Origin: Pseudomonadota bacterium
Lineage (GTDB): Bacteria; Tectomicrobia; Entotheonellia; Entotheonellales; Entotheonellaceae
NCBI GenBank assembly: GCA_005777235.1
Contig: SXND01000260.1
Location: forward strand, 1 to 45,795
DNA length: 45,795 bases
Direction of reading: 5' to 3'
The notes under the pieces are model-generated. The model saw only the letters and a program-made list of their open reading frames with translations, had not been told where the DNA came from and ran no database searches. Of this stretch, positions 7,136 through 15,515 are shown one piece after another (the first letter of the stretch is position 1; each line of letters opens with the position of its first letter). The position numbers and the translations under genes were made by a program.

Positions 7136-9484
7136 TTAGACGCCGACTTCAGGGGCGGTATAGAGCAGATCCAAATGCGGGATGGCATGGCGGATCACAT
7201 CGACAAAACGCTCCACCAGCAGAAACGTCATCTCACGGCGCACGGCCTCCGGAAGCTTGCGCAAATCTTTGGCATTCGCCTTGGGCAAGATCACCCGTTG
7301 TAAACCGGCCCGCCGTGCTGCCAGCACTTTTTCCTTAATCCCCCCGACCGGGAGGACCAGACCGGCAAGGGTAATTTCGCCCGTCATGGCGGTGTCGGAG
7401 CGTACGGGCTTATGCGTCAGCAACGACGTGATGGCGGTCGCCATGGCAATCCCCGCCGACGGGCCATCCTTGGGAATCGCCCCAGCGGGCACATGCACGT
7501 GCATCCCATTGGTCTCAAACGTCTTCACGTCCACATCGAGCTGCGCGGCCTCGGCCCAGAGCAGGTCGCGGGCAATCTCGACGGACTCGCGCATGACGTC
7601 GCCCAATTGTCCAGTCAGCGTCAAGCCTTTGCCTCCTGGCAAGAGTTGGGCCTCGATATAGAGCACCTCGCCGCCCGTTGGCGTCACGGCTAAGCCCGCG
7701 GCCACCCCGGGGGGTAAATGGTGGCGTGCCTCCTCCCAGAGATACATTTCCGGCCCTAACAGCTCATCCAGGGCTGCGGGTTCGAGGCACGCGGGCAGAG
7801 TCTCGTGCATCGCCACGCGGCGGGCAATTTTGCGTGCTACCTGGCCAATGGTCCGCTCCAACTGACGCACCCCAGCCTCGCGCGTATAGCGGCTGATAAT
7901 CGTCTTCAGGGCTTCCGGCGACAGCGGCAATTGCGCTGGGGTGAGGCCGGTGTTCTCCGTTTGGCGTGGCAGGAGATAGCGTTGCGCAATCTCGAGCTTT
8001 TCTTCTTCACTATAGCCCGGGAGATGCATAATTTCGAGACGATCCACCAACGGGCCGGGAATAGTTTCCAGCGTATTGGCCGTACAGATAAAAAAGACCT
8101 TGGACAGATCAAAAGGCAGATCGAGGTAGTGATCGCGAAAGGTATGATTTTGCGCTGGGTCCAGAATTTCAAGCAAGGCGGCTGCCGGATCGCCACGGAA
8201 ATCGTGGCCCAGCTTGTCCACCTCGTCAAGCATGAGGACCGGATTGCATACCCCCACACGCCGGATGGCTTGCAGAATACGGCCTGGCAGGGCGCCAACA
8301 TACGTCCGCCGATGGCCACGCAATTCCGCTTCATCATGCACGCCGCCGAGCGAGAAGCGCTCAAAACGCCGCCCCAAGGCCCGCGCAATGGAATGCCCCA
8401 GGCTGGTTTTGCCAACACCGGGCGGGCCGACAAAGCACAGGATGGGACTTTTGGCTTCGGGCTTGAGCTGCATCACAGCCAGGTGCTCAATGATGCGGTC
8501 CTTGACGTCTTCAAGGCCAAAATGATCCTCATTGAGGACGTGCTGGGCGCGTTCCAGATCGAGCAGATCAGTGGTCGTGGTGGTCCAGGGGAGTTCGAGC
8601 GCAAATTCGAGATAACTCCGCAACACCTGATGGTCGGGCGCGGCAGGCGCGAGGCGCTGTAAACGTCCCAACTCACGGTCGAGTTCTTTGCGGACCTCAT
8701 CGGGCAACACGGTGTCTGCCAGACGTTGCCGCAAGAGGCCCGTGTCGTCTTGTTCCTCATCTTCCCCGAGTTCTTTTTTGATCTGCCGGAGTTGTTGGCG
8801 CAAGACGTAATCACGCTGGGCTTTGTCGAGCTCGACTTGGGTTTCGCCGGCAATTTTTTGCCGCAGTTCGAGAATCTGCATCTCCCGTGAGAGGTACTCG
8901 TAGATACGCTGCAGGAGGGAGGGTAAGTCCTCCGTCATGAGCAACTGGATTTCCTGCGCGGTATCGATATTTAACACGGTGGCCAGCAGATAGGCCAATT
9001 TTACAGGCTCGGCCGTAGTGATGAGGAGATTGACCATGTCTTCAGGAATGGTGTTGAGATGCTTGACCGCGGTACGCACCAGATCCTGGACCGTATGCAA
9101 CAAGGCCATGACTTCCGGCGAGTTGTCGTGTGGTTCGGGCAGGGGTGTGACCGCCATGCGCAGATACGGGGCCATGTCCACCACGTGTTGCAGTGCGACG
9201 CGCTCGACGCCCTGGAGCAACAATTGTAGGACATTGTCTTGCCGCTGAATGACCCGTTTGACGACCGCGAGGGTGGCGATGGGGTACAGCGCGGCGAGGT
9301 CTGGGTTCTGTGTCTGCGGATCGCGCTGCACCGCGGCGACGAGCATCTTGTCCTCAAGAGCCAACGCGGCTTCGGCGGCAGCCACAGACTGCGGGCGCCC
9401 GACGGCTACTGGCATGAGGATATGCGGAAATAGCACCGTGCTTTTGAGAGGGAGCACTGGGTAAATCGTGTGCGAGGGCGCCAT
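7136..9484 (-). CDS. lon: ATP-dependent Lon protease
   Basis: A 782-residue cytoplasmic Lon (LonA) protease, full length for the family. It degrades misfolded and regulatory proteins. The N-terminal LON substrate domain (YPVLPLKSTVLFPHILMP) covers about residues 8-200 and is followed by a coiled-coil linker. The AAA+ module has Walker A GPPGVGKT at 353-360, Walker B LMLDEVDK at 417-424 and sensor segment FFICTANT. The C-terminal serine protease has the Ser-Lys dyad S676 (PKDGPSAG) and K717 (GGIKEK). I chose ATG 9484, not the TTG at 9490, because GGAGG then lies 8 nt upstream. The sigma factor gene ends 91 nt upstream on the same strand, so read-through from it is likely. All catalytic residues are present. 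Confidence 0.97.
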   Translation of the reverse strand: MAPSHTIYPVLPLKSTVLFPHILMPVAVGRPQSVAAAEAALALEDKMLVAAVQRDPQTQNPDLAALYPIATLAVVKRVIQRQDNVLQLLLQGVERVALQHVVDMAPYLRMAVTPLPEPHDNSPEVMALLHTVQDLVRTAVKHLNTIPEDMVNLLITTAEPVKLAYLLATVLNIDTAQEIQLLMTEDLPSLLQRIYEYLSREMQILELRQKIAGETQVELDKAQRDYVLRQQLRQIKKELGEDEEQDDTGLLRQRLADTVLPDEVRKELDRELGRLQRLAPAAPDHQVLRSYLEFALELPWTTTTTDLLDLERAQHVLNEDHFGLEDVKDRIIEHLAVMQLKPEAKSPILCFVGPPGVGKTSLGHSIARALGRRFERFSLGGVHDEAELRGHRRTYVGALPGRILQAIRRVGVCNPVLMLDEVDKLGHDFRGDPAAALLEILDPAQNHTFRDHYLDLPFDLSKVFFICTANTLETIPGPLVDRLEIMHLPGYSEEEKLEIAQRYLLPRQTENTGLTPAQLPLSPEALKTIISRYTREAGVRQLERTIGQVARKIARRVAMHETLPACLEPAALDELLGPEMYLWEEARHHLPPGVAAGLAVTPTGGEVLYIEAQLLPGGKGLTLTGQLGDVMRESVEIARDLLWAEAAQLDVDVKTFETNGMHVHVPAGAIPKDGPSAGIAMATAITSLLTHKPVRSDTAMTGEITLAGLVLPVGGIKEKVLAARRAGLQRVILPKANAKDLRKLPEAVRREMTFLLVERFVDVIRHAIPHLDLLYTAPEVGV

Positions 9485-9575
9485 AACCAAAGACCTCCTC
9501 CCGCCTCAGGGCACCGCGCCCCTGAGGCAGGGTGTGCATGTCGCGTACGCCAGGCCGGCGTCGACACGAGGACGT

Positions 9576-10946
9576 TTACAGCATAGCGAAATCAGCCAGC
9601 ATGGCGCTCCGATGGGGTTGGCGGAGCTTTTCGAAAGCTTGACGTTCGAGCTGGCGGACACGCTCACGACTTAATCTAAGCAAATCGGCAATTTCTTGCA
9701 ACGTATGGGGCTGTTCCGACTCCAGGCCATAGCGTAAGCGCAAGATATAGGCTTCCCGCTCGGTGAGACTGGCCAGACAGTGTGCCAGACAGCGATGTAA
9801 CTGGTCCTCGGCCAACAGTTCTTCAGGCCGTGGCGCCTGCACATCCTCCAAAATGTCCGCGAGCGTGCCACCGTCTTCCGCTAAGGGTTGTTGTAAGCGC
9901 ATCACCGGCTGCACCGCTGTTTGCAGCTCTTCGACTTCCTGGCGTGTCCACCCTAGGGCCACACTCAGTTCGTCGCTGGTGGGCGGTCGGCCATTTTGCC
10001 CCCACAGGCGTTCCATCGCTCCGCGCAGCTTATTTTTGCGCTCCCCAATGTGATTCGGCAGACGAACCGTACGGTATTGCTCGGTAATGGCACGACTAAT
10101 GGCCTGGCGGACCCACCAGTGTGCATACGTCACGAATTTGAGGCCACGGCTGGGCTCGAACTTTTCGAGGGCGCGCATCAAGCCGATATTGCCTTCTTGA
10201 ATCAGATCCAAAAATGGCACACCGCGTCCACGATAGCGGTTGGCGACATGAATCACCAGACGCAAGTTGGCACGAATCATCGCCGCCTTGACGTGGGACA
10301 AGCGCTCATTGGCACGCTGCCAGGACCGATGCGCCGCGCGGAGACGTTGATCGTCAGGCTGGGCGGCGTGTGCCGTGGCCAACGTCTCACGCAGCGTCTC
10401 ATAGACGTGTGGGTGTAGGCCGAGCGCTTCCCAGGTTTTACACCATTGCTGCCAGAGTTCGACTGTGGCCCGGCGCCGTGTACGGCGTGTCGCGAGCGTC
10501 TGGACCGCCGTGGCCTGTAAGTCGTGCGCGATATCGTGCAGGTCGTGTAGCGCCTGTGTGCCCTGCTGTTGTAGCGCTGCGGCTTGGGGCGCCAACGCGT
10601 CGGTGAGGCGTAACATCTGCGCGAGAGGTGTTGCTCCCTGTTCCACCTGGTGCCATAAACGACGGAGAGTTGACAGAGCGACGGGAGACATGTAGAGTGA
10701 CCGTCGCACACGCTTTTGGGCGTGTTCAATGCGACACCAGAGCGCTTGCTCTTGGGGACGATTGAGCAAGGCGAATTGTCGCACATCGCCAAAATAGCGG
10801 GCGACTAAGTTGTCAAAATTCTCTTCCTGCTCGTGAGGGGACTCTTCAGCATCGGTATCGAGTCCAAACGCCACATCCTCCGCTGACGTCGCCCACCGAT
10901 CCTCTTCTGGCCCGAATGCTACGGAACGATGGCCCTCTGCAAGCAT
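9576..10946 (-). CDS. RNA polymerase sigma-70 family factor with large inserted region
   Basis: About 456 residues from the ATG at 10946, which is preceded by AGGAGAGAGGTGG and so preferred over the in-frame ATG at 10982. The factor directs RNA polymerase to promoters. Region 1.2 ([21 protein letters not shown]) is at about 44-75. Region 2 runs from about 224 to 294, with [16 protein letters not shown] and the DNA-melting [18 protein letters not shown]. Region 3 and region 4.2 ([20 protein letters not shown], about 415-434) follow. Region 1.1 is missing. Between regions 1.2 and 2 there is an Ala/Gln/Arg-rich helical insert of about 140 residues. It is probably a group 1 or 2 factor; whether it is the housekeeping sigma cannot be settled. 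It lies directly upstream of lon. Confidence 0.9.
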   Translation of the reverse strand: MLAEGHRSVAFGPEEDRWATSAEDVAFGLDTDAEESPHEQEENFDNLVARYFGDVRQFALLNRPQEQALWCRIEHAQKRVRRSLYMSPVALSTLRRLWHQVEQGATPLAQMLRLTDALAPQAAALQQQGTQALHDLHDIAHDLQATAVQTLATRRTRRRATVELWQQWCKTWEALGLHPHVYETLRETLATAHAAQPDDQRLRAAHRSWQRANERLSHVKAAMIRANLRLVIHVANRYRGRGVPFLDLIQEGNIGLMRALEKFEPSRGLKFVTYAHWWVRQAISRAITEQYRTVRLPNHIGERKNKLRGAMERLWGQNGRPPTSDELSVALGWTRQEVEELQTAVQPVMRLQQPLAEDGGTLADILEDVQAPRPEELLAEDQLHRCLAHCLASLTEREAYILRLRYGLESEQPHTLQEIADLLRLSRERVRQLERQAFEKLRQPHRSAMLADFAML

Positions 10947-11183
10947 AGTCCACCTCTCTCCTTCCTGCATGCACCCAATCATGATGTCTGCCCCTCCTGT
11001 CTGTGGAATGCTCCCCGCACTGTTGGGACACTCTGTGTCCGTCTCTCAAGGAAAGCAAATTTCATGCCACAATAATAATGAGGAAGCGCCTTCTCGACCC
11101 ATCATCGTCAATGTAACAACGCCAAGAAATAGATTATTTCATCTGGCTATTCGCTTACAGATATGTGCTCTATCACACAAGGT

Positions 11184-11220
11184 GTCACAATTTTGACGCA
11201 TAACACGTCGCAATCTTGAC
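11184..11220. promoter_or_regulatory. Two tandem 14-bp operator-like repeats
   Basis: GTCACAATTTTGAC (11184-11197) and GTCGCAATCTTGAC (11207-11220) match at 12 of 14 positions and start 23 bp apart, about two helical turns. The first is itself a near palindrome (GTC...GAC, 12 of 14 positions symmetric). This pattern is typical of paired binding sites for a dimeric regulator, but the regulator is unknown. Confidence 0.45.
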
Positions 11221-11423
11221 ATATGTTATGACCGTGCCATCTCTACAGATAGTATGAAAGGCAGTATAGCTGAGTATGGACAGCATTGCTGTGTTCTTCC
11301 TCACACTTGGGCTGTGATGTGGAGAGGGACGGCAACGTCGTAGGCTAGGAGCCGCCTGTCGCACCTACCTTCCAGAAGATCGTAGAGAAAACACAGTCTG
11401 AACTTATCGCATGATACTGTATA

Positions 11424-11440
11424 CATGCTAAGATAGCATG
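11424..11440. promoter_or_regulatory. Inverted repeat abutting the first ATG of the helicase-like gene
   Basis: CATGCTA (11424-11430) and TAGCATG (11434-11440) form a perfect 7-bp stem with loop AGA, one base before the first ATG at 11442. Such a hairpin would cover the ribosome site of that ATG. It suggests either translational or operator control, or that the true start is further downstream. Confidence 0.4.
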
Positions 11441-11441
11441 A

Positions 11442-14270
11442 ATGAACGCAGGATCGCTCTACAATAGATCCTGTGATGTGTGCTTCTATTCTCTCGTGAA
11501 AGTTGTCACTGTGTCAAGCGTTGCACTACTCAGCTGTCCTTTCGATGCGTTCCTCACGCGGCTCACCACCGATCCCGGGGTGGGGCCGTCCATCCACCGG
11601 CACGCCACAGTGGTGCCCGGGGCGCTGCCAACCCAGGAGTGGCCGACGACTGTCCCGGCTTGGCTGGTGGCCTGTGGCGTCACCCAGGGTATCCACCGCC
11701 TCAGCGCCGCGCAGTGGCAGGCGCTCGACGCCATGCACCGGGGCCAACACGTCTGTCTGATGGCACCGACAGGGGCCGGGAAGGGGGTCGTAGGCCTGAG
11801 CGCGCTGTATCAAGCGTTGGGCACTGCACCGCAGGCGCATGCCTTATGGCTAGTGCCCTATAAAACCCAGGCGCTGCACTACTGTAGCCGGCTGGCCGCC
11901 TGGAATGCGGGGCTGGCCCCGGAGCATCGTTTGCGTGCGGCCATCTATGATGGCGGCACGCCAGGCACTGAGCGCCGCGCCATGCGGCAGGTGTCGCCGC
12001 GATTGATCCTGACAACCCCTGAGATGCTCCATGCGGGCCTGTTAGCGTATCACAGTGGCTGGCGGGCCTTCTGGCAGGCGCTGCGCGTGGTCGTCATCGC
12101 GGATGTGCACCTGTGGAGCGGTGCCTTGGGTGCGCACCTGGCCCATCTGCTGCGGCGTCTGGCCCGTGTGGCCGGGCACTACGGGTCGCAGCCGCAGTAT
12201 CTGCTGACCTCAGCCCCGCTCGCGAACATGGCGGAAGTGGCACACACGCTCACGGCCCAAACGTGTACGGTGATACGCGGGGCGGCTCGCCGTCCGCAGC
12301 CCCAGACCCGGCTGCTGTGCACCACGCAAGGCGCGCCAGCGGACCTCGGCCAGGCGTTGCTGGCCCAGCATCACGCGGCTGGGCTGACAGCGTTGGTCGT
12401 CGCCCCCAGCGCTGAGGTGCCGCGCTTGCAGGCCCAGGGCCTGGGCCAGGTCGTGTCCTATCAGACACCGCTGGCCGCCCTGCCCATCCAGCCCTACCAG
12501 AGTCTCATCTGCCTTGGGGTGCCCCAGTCTCTGAGCCGCTTACACGCCTATCTCGACTGGCTCGGCAGCGGTACACTACCGAGTCTGAGCTGCCTGGTGC
12601 TGCAAGGGCAGGCACCGTTAGAGCACTATATTCAGCGCTATCCAGCGGTCTATGAAGCGCCCTGGGTGCAAGCGCTCGGGTGCTATCCGAGCAATCCAGC
12701 GCTGACACGCTGGCATTTGCACTGTGCCGCAGCCGAGTTGGCCCTGGCCGCGGGTGAGCGCTATGGGGGTATCCATGGGGTCGGTGAGCGCATCCAGGAC
12801 TTGGCCAAGGCGCGGGCGATTACCCGCCATGCCGCGTCCGGCACCTGGGTGGCAACAGCCACCCGACCGCACCGCTATGGCGCGCTACGCATGTATGAGC
12901 CCAGCGTGGCCGTGGTGCATGCGCTGCATGGGCGTCGGCTGATGCAGTGGACGCCAGCTCAGGCGTTTCGTGACGGCTTTGTGGGGGCGATCCTGCGTGA
13001 TGCCCGTGGCACCTGGCAGGTCGAACGGGTGCTCGCAGCCCGGCGGCGCATCCTGGTGCAGCCGGTACACGCCGCATATGTGACGCAGAGCCGCGTCGCC
13101 ACGGCGGTGACGGAACGGCGCCTTGCCGCCTCGGTGGCGCCTGGCGCCTGGAGCCTCCTGTATGGTCCCGGGGTGCTGACAGAGCGCTGCGGGGCCTATG
13201 AGCGCCGTGATCCGCAGACCGGGGTCTGCCGCAGCGTACACATCCTGCCCGAGCGGCAACGCCAGTGGGCGACGCAGTGTGTGTGGCTGCGCCCTGACGC
13301 CACTGCTGACACCGGGCTGCCCCACACGTCTCCCGCGTGGCATACGCTGGTCCATGCGGTGCTGGCCGCCGTGCCATTGCTGCTGCTCAGCGATGGGCCC
13401 CTCCTGCGTGGCGGGGTGTATCACAGCGCCGATGGGGTGGAGGCCGTGTGGTATGATGCCCATACAGGGGGCAATGGTGCCAGCGCCTGGCTGTATCACA
13501 CCCATACCCAGGTGCTGCGTGTGGCGCTGCAGCTGCTCCTCCTGTGTGACTGCGTTTACGGTTGCCATCGTTGCACGGGGCTCGCACCCTGTGATACGTG
13601 TGCGCAGGATGGAAGCAGGCCGCGTCAGGCGGGGATGACGCTGTTGCAACGCCTCCTTGGGGAGGCCGCTCCCACCTTCGCCAGCTTGACCGAGGTGGAG
13701 GCGTCTGCGGCCACGCTTGCCCCGCGCCAGGTGTATCTGGCCCTCAGACCCCAGAAAAGCGTTGAGGAGGTTGGTGGCTGGCAACACGCACACCTCCTTG
13801 GACTCGGGGTCGCCGTGACGTACGATACCCGCGAGGATCGTACGCACGTCTACACCACGGAGACCATCCAGGACTTATTGACCAGCCTCCGCGCCGCTGA
13901 CCTCGTCATTGGATTTAACACGCGGAACTTTGATTATCAGGTGTTGCAGCCGTACGCCGCTACCCCGCTGGCCACGCCCCCCACCCTGGCAATCTTGGAT
14001 GACGTCCAACAGACCTTGGGATTTCGGCTCAGCTTCCGTCATCTCGTCCAGGAAACCCTCGGCCTGGAGCGACCCGAGGAGCATCTCCAGAGCTTACAGG
14101 GGGATCAAGAGGGTGCTCGGGACCGTCTCACGCAGCACTGTCGGCGGGATATCGGACTGCTCCAAGCTCTGGTACGCTATGGCCGCGAGACCGGGACACT
14201 GATGTATCGTGATGCTGCCGGGGTACAGCACGCGTTGCCAGTCCACTGGCCGCGGCAGGAGCGTCGCTGA
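11442..14270 (+). CDS. MrfA/MrfB-like fusion: DEAD/DEAH helicase-like with DUF1998-type and RNase H-like exonuclease domains, motifs eroded
   Basis: A 942-residue protein whose layout resembles a fusion of the DNA-repair pair MrfA (YprA-type helicase with Cys-rich C-terminal domain) and MrfB (YprB-type RNase H-fold exonuclease). Walker A reads APTGAGKG at 108-115, with Gly replacing Thr/Ser. The DExH box reads IADVH at 219-223 (family: DE-x-H), so the catalytic Asp and Glu positions are Ala and Asp. Motif III is TSAP, not SAT. A cysteine cluster (C702, C704, C708, C711, C717, C720) matches the Zn-binding part. The exonuclease domain starts near 763; its first motif, normally DLETQ, is ALRPQ (767-771), while FN..NFD (825-831) and D903 are kept. 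The frame is intact over 2.8 kb. The N-terminus is uncertain: no ribosome site precedes ATG 11442, and conserved-looking sequence starts near residue 32. DUF72 follows after 2 nt. Confidence 0.8.
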   Translation: MNAGSLYNRSCDVCFYSLVKVVTVSSVALLSCPFDAFLTRLTTDPGVGPSIHRHATVVPGALPTQEWPTTVPAWLVACGVTQGIHRLSAAQWQALDAMHRGQHVCLMAPTGAGKGVVGLSALYQALGTAPQAHALWLVPYKTQALHYCSRLAAWNAGLAPEHRLRAAIYDGGTPGTERRAMRQVSPRLILTTPEMLHAGLLAYHSGWRAFWQALRVVVIADVHLWSGALGAHLAHLLRRLARVAGHYGSQPQYLLTSAPLANMAEVAHTLTAQTCTVIRGAARRPQPQTRLLCTTQGAPADLGQALLAQHHAAGLTALVVAPSAEVPRLQAQGLGQVVSYQTPLAALPIQPYQSLICLGVPQSLSRLHAYLDWLGSGTLPSLSCLVLQGQAPLEHYIQRYPAVYEAPWVQALGCYPSNPALTRWHLHCAAAELALAAGERYGGIHGVGERIQDLAKARAITRHAASGTWVATATRPHRYGALRMYEPSVAVVHALHGRRLMQWTPAQAFRDGFVGAILRDARGTWQVERVLAARRRILVQPVHAAYVTQSRVATAVTERRLAASVAPGAWSLLYGPGVLTERCGAYERRDPQTGVCRSVHILPERQRQWATQCVWLRPDATADTGLPHTSPAWHTLVHAVLAAVPLLLLSDGPLLRGGVYHSADGVEAVWYDAHTGGNGASAWLYHTHTQVLRVALQLLLLCDCVYGCHRCTGLAPCDTCAQDGSRPRQAGMTLLQRLLGEAAPTFASLTEVEASAATLAPRQVYLALRPQKSVEEVGGWQHAHLLGLGVAVTYDTREDRTHVYTTETIQDLLTSLRAADLVIGFNTRNFDYQVLQPYAATPLATPPTLAILDDVQQTLGFRLSFRHLVQETLGLERPEEHLQSLQGDQEGARDRLTQHCRRDIGLLQALVRYGRETGTLMYRDAAGVQHALPVHWPRQERR

Positions 14271-14272
14271 CT

Positions 14273-15028
14273 ATGTTCTATCTGGGTACAAGCGGCTGGG
14301 CGCACCACGATTGGGTAGGTGCGTTCTATCCCCACGACATGGCACCGGCAGCGTATCTGCACACGTATGCCCAGCAGTTCAACACGGTGGAGATTGAGCA
14401 CACCTTTTTCGAGATGCCGACGCGGCAGGCCGTGCAGGCGTGGCAGCGGCGCACCCCAGATGGCTTCCGCTTCAGCCCGTGCCTGCCACGGCAGATCACG
14501 CATGGGCAGCGCCTCCGTGATGTGCAGAGCCTCCTCACGGCCTTTCTCGATACCATACGTGAGTTGGGGGACAAACTTGGCCCTATCTTGGTGCAATTGC
14601 CGGAGAATTTTCGCCGGACGCCGCAGGCCCAGGAGACGCTGGCGACTTTTTGTACCCTCTTACCATCCGATGTGCCGTTCGCGGTAGAATTTCGCCATGG
14701 GAGTTGGGTGAACGACACCACCTTCCAATTACTCGAACAGCATCAGATCGCCTGGGTCGTTGTCGATGCCCCCTTCCTGCCGCGTCTGCCGCGTGTCACG
14801 GCCCGCTTTGCCTACGTCCGCTGGCACGGGCGTCCTGGGCATGCCACCCGCCGTCAACTGGATCCCGCCGCGGCACTGCGCCCCTGGGTAGCCGTGCTCG
14901 CTGCCCTGGCGGCACAGGCCCAGGAGGTCTATGGCTACGTCCATAACCACTTCTCCGGCTATGCGCCACGGGATTGTCAGACGCTGCGGGCGCTCTTAGG
15001 CATGGACGATCACGGGCAGGCCGTGTAG
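14273..15028 (+). CDS. DUF72 (YecE-like) protein
   Basis: A 251-residue TIM-barrel protein of the DUF72/YecE family. The biochemical role is not established; the fold is related to AP-endonuclease-like and UV-endonuclease barrels. Family marks are the N-terminal YLGTSGWAHHDWVGAFYP (residues 3-20), FNTVEIEHTFFEMPT (36-50) with the conserved N-x-V-E, GPILVQLPENF near 103-113, FAVEFRHGSW near 136-145, and the C-terminal YGYVHNHFSGYAP with the conserved NNH-like segment. The start codon is 2 nt after the stop of the fused helicase-like gene (TGA-CT-ATG), so the two are almost surely translationally coupled and work together, perhaps in nucleic-acid repair. Confidence 0.9.
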   Translation: MFYLGTSGWAHHDWVGAFYPHDMAPAAYLHTYAQQFNTVEIEHTFFEMPTRQAVQAWQRRTPDGFRFSPCLPRQITHGQRLRDVQSLLTAFLDTIRELGDKLGPILVQLPENFRRTPQAQETLATFCTLLPSDVPFAVEFRHGSWVNDTTFQLLEQHQIAWVVVDAPFLPRLPRVTARFAYVRWHGRPGHATRRQLDPAAALRPWVAVLAALAAQAQEVYGYVHNHFSGYAPRDCQTLRALLGMDDHGQAV

Positions 15029-15104
15029 TATACCGCCCCCAAGACCTCTCCTCCCACAGGGCGAGGCCCGCAGATACCCCCCTCAACTTCCAAGGGAGAA
15101 CGCG

Positions 15105-15413
15105 ATGGCTGAAGCACGATCCTCCGTCTACGAACAGATTCCCCAACTCGGAAAACTCCGGGATGAAGTGCTGTTTGGCAATGTGTGGGAGCAGCCCGAA
15201 CTGACCAAGCGCGATCGCAGCTTGATCACTGTGGCGGTGTTGACGGCCTTGTATCGTACGGATGAATTACGCGGGCACATCCAGCGCGCCCTGGATAATG
15301 GCGTCACGCAAGACGAAATTCGCGGCCTCATTACGCATTTGGCGTTTTATGCCGGCTGGCCGACGGCGGTGAATGCCGGGCGCGTGGCCATTGAGGTGTT
15401 TGACAAGCGCTAA
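15105..15413 (+). CDS. Carboxymuconolactone decarboxylase (CMD) family protein
   Basis: A 102-residue, all-helical protein of the CMD/AhpD superfamily. It most resembles the gamma-carboxymuconolactone decarboxylase branch: LTKRDRSLITVAVLTALYRTDELRGHIQRALDNG (given here as LTKRDRSLITVAVL, then RTDELRGHIQRALDNG), followed by GVTQDEIRGLITHLAFYAGWP. It has no cysteine, so it is not an AhpD-type peroxidase. Position H58 in RGHIQRAL and the Glu before it match the lactone-binding site of the decarboxylases. ATG 15105 has GGGAG about 8 nt upstream. The CitE-like gene follows on the same strand after 102 bp, with a palindromic element between. The true substrate is unknown. Confidence 0.85.
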   Translation: MAEARSSVYEQIPQLGKLRDEVLFGNVWEQPELTKRDRSLITVAVLTALYRTDELRGHIQRALDNGVTQDEIRGLITHLAFYAGWPTAVNAGRVAIEVFDKR

Positions 15414-15444
15414 GGTCTCGACGGTCCCACATGGGCGAGATCAT

Positions 15445-15471
15445 CCTGGAAGCGTGACCCGCGCTTCCAGG
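15445..15471. repeat. Palindromic REP-like element, copy 2
   Basis: CCTGGAAGCG (15445-15454) and CGCTTCCAGG (15462-15471) are perfect 10-bp arms with a 7-nt loop. Compared with copies 1 and 3, the G-C pair at the sixth stem position is an A-T pair on both sides. This compensatory change keeps the stem. The element lies between two co-directional genes and could attenuate read-through. Confidence 0.55.
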
Positions 15472-15515
15472 GATAACCGAGAGTTGCTGCAGGCACAACA
15501 CGAGAAAGCGTCCCT

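Larger units (their letters stand above)
10947..11441. other. AT-rich intergenic regulatory region
   Basis: This 495-bp gap separates the divergent sigma factor and helicase-like genes and is much richer in A/T than its surroundings. No convincing coding frame is seen. It holds a palindrome GGACAC-TCT-GTGTCC at 11026-11040 in the sigma-gene leader. A pair of operator-like direct repeats lies at 11184-11220, and an inverted repeat CATGCTA-AGA-TAGCATG at 11424-11440. Several TTGAC hexamers occur (11193, 11216), but none is followed by a good -10 at 16-18 nt, so I cannot place promoters with confidence. Confidence 0.6.

Noticed and set aside
11216..11255. Sigma-70 promoter with TTGACA at 11216 and TAGTAT at 11250
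   Set aside because: The spacer would be 28 nt, far from the usual 16-18, so the TTGAC is better explained as part of the paired operator-like repeat.
12885..13847. Long minus-strand frame (320 codons) opposite the helicase-like gene
   Set aside because: It is a GC-driven antisense shadow with no ribosome site and no family motifs, whereas the plus frame has clear domain marks.
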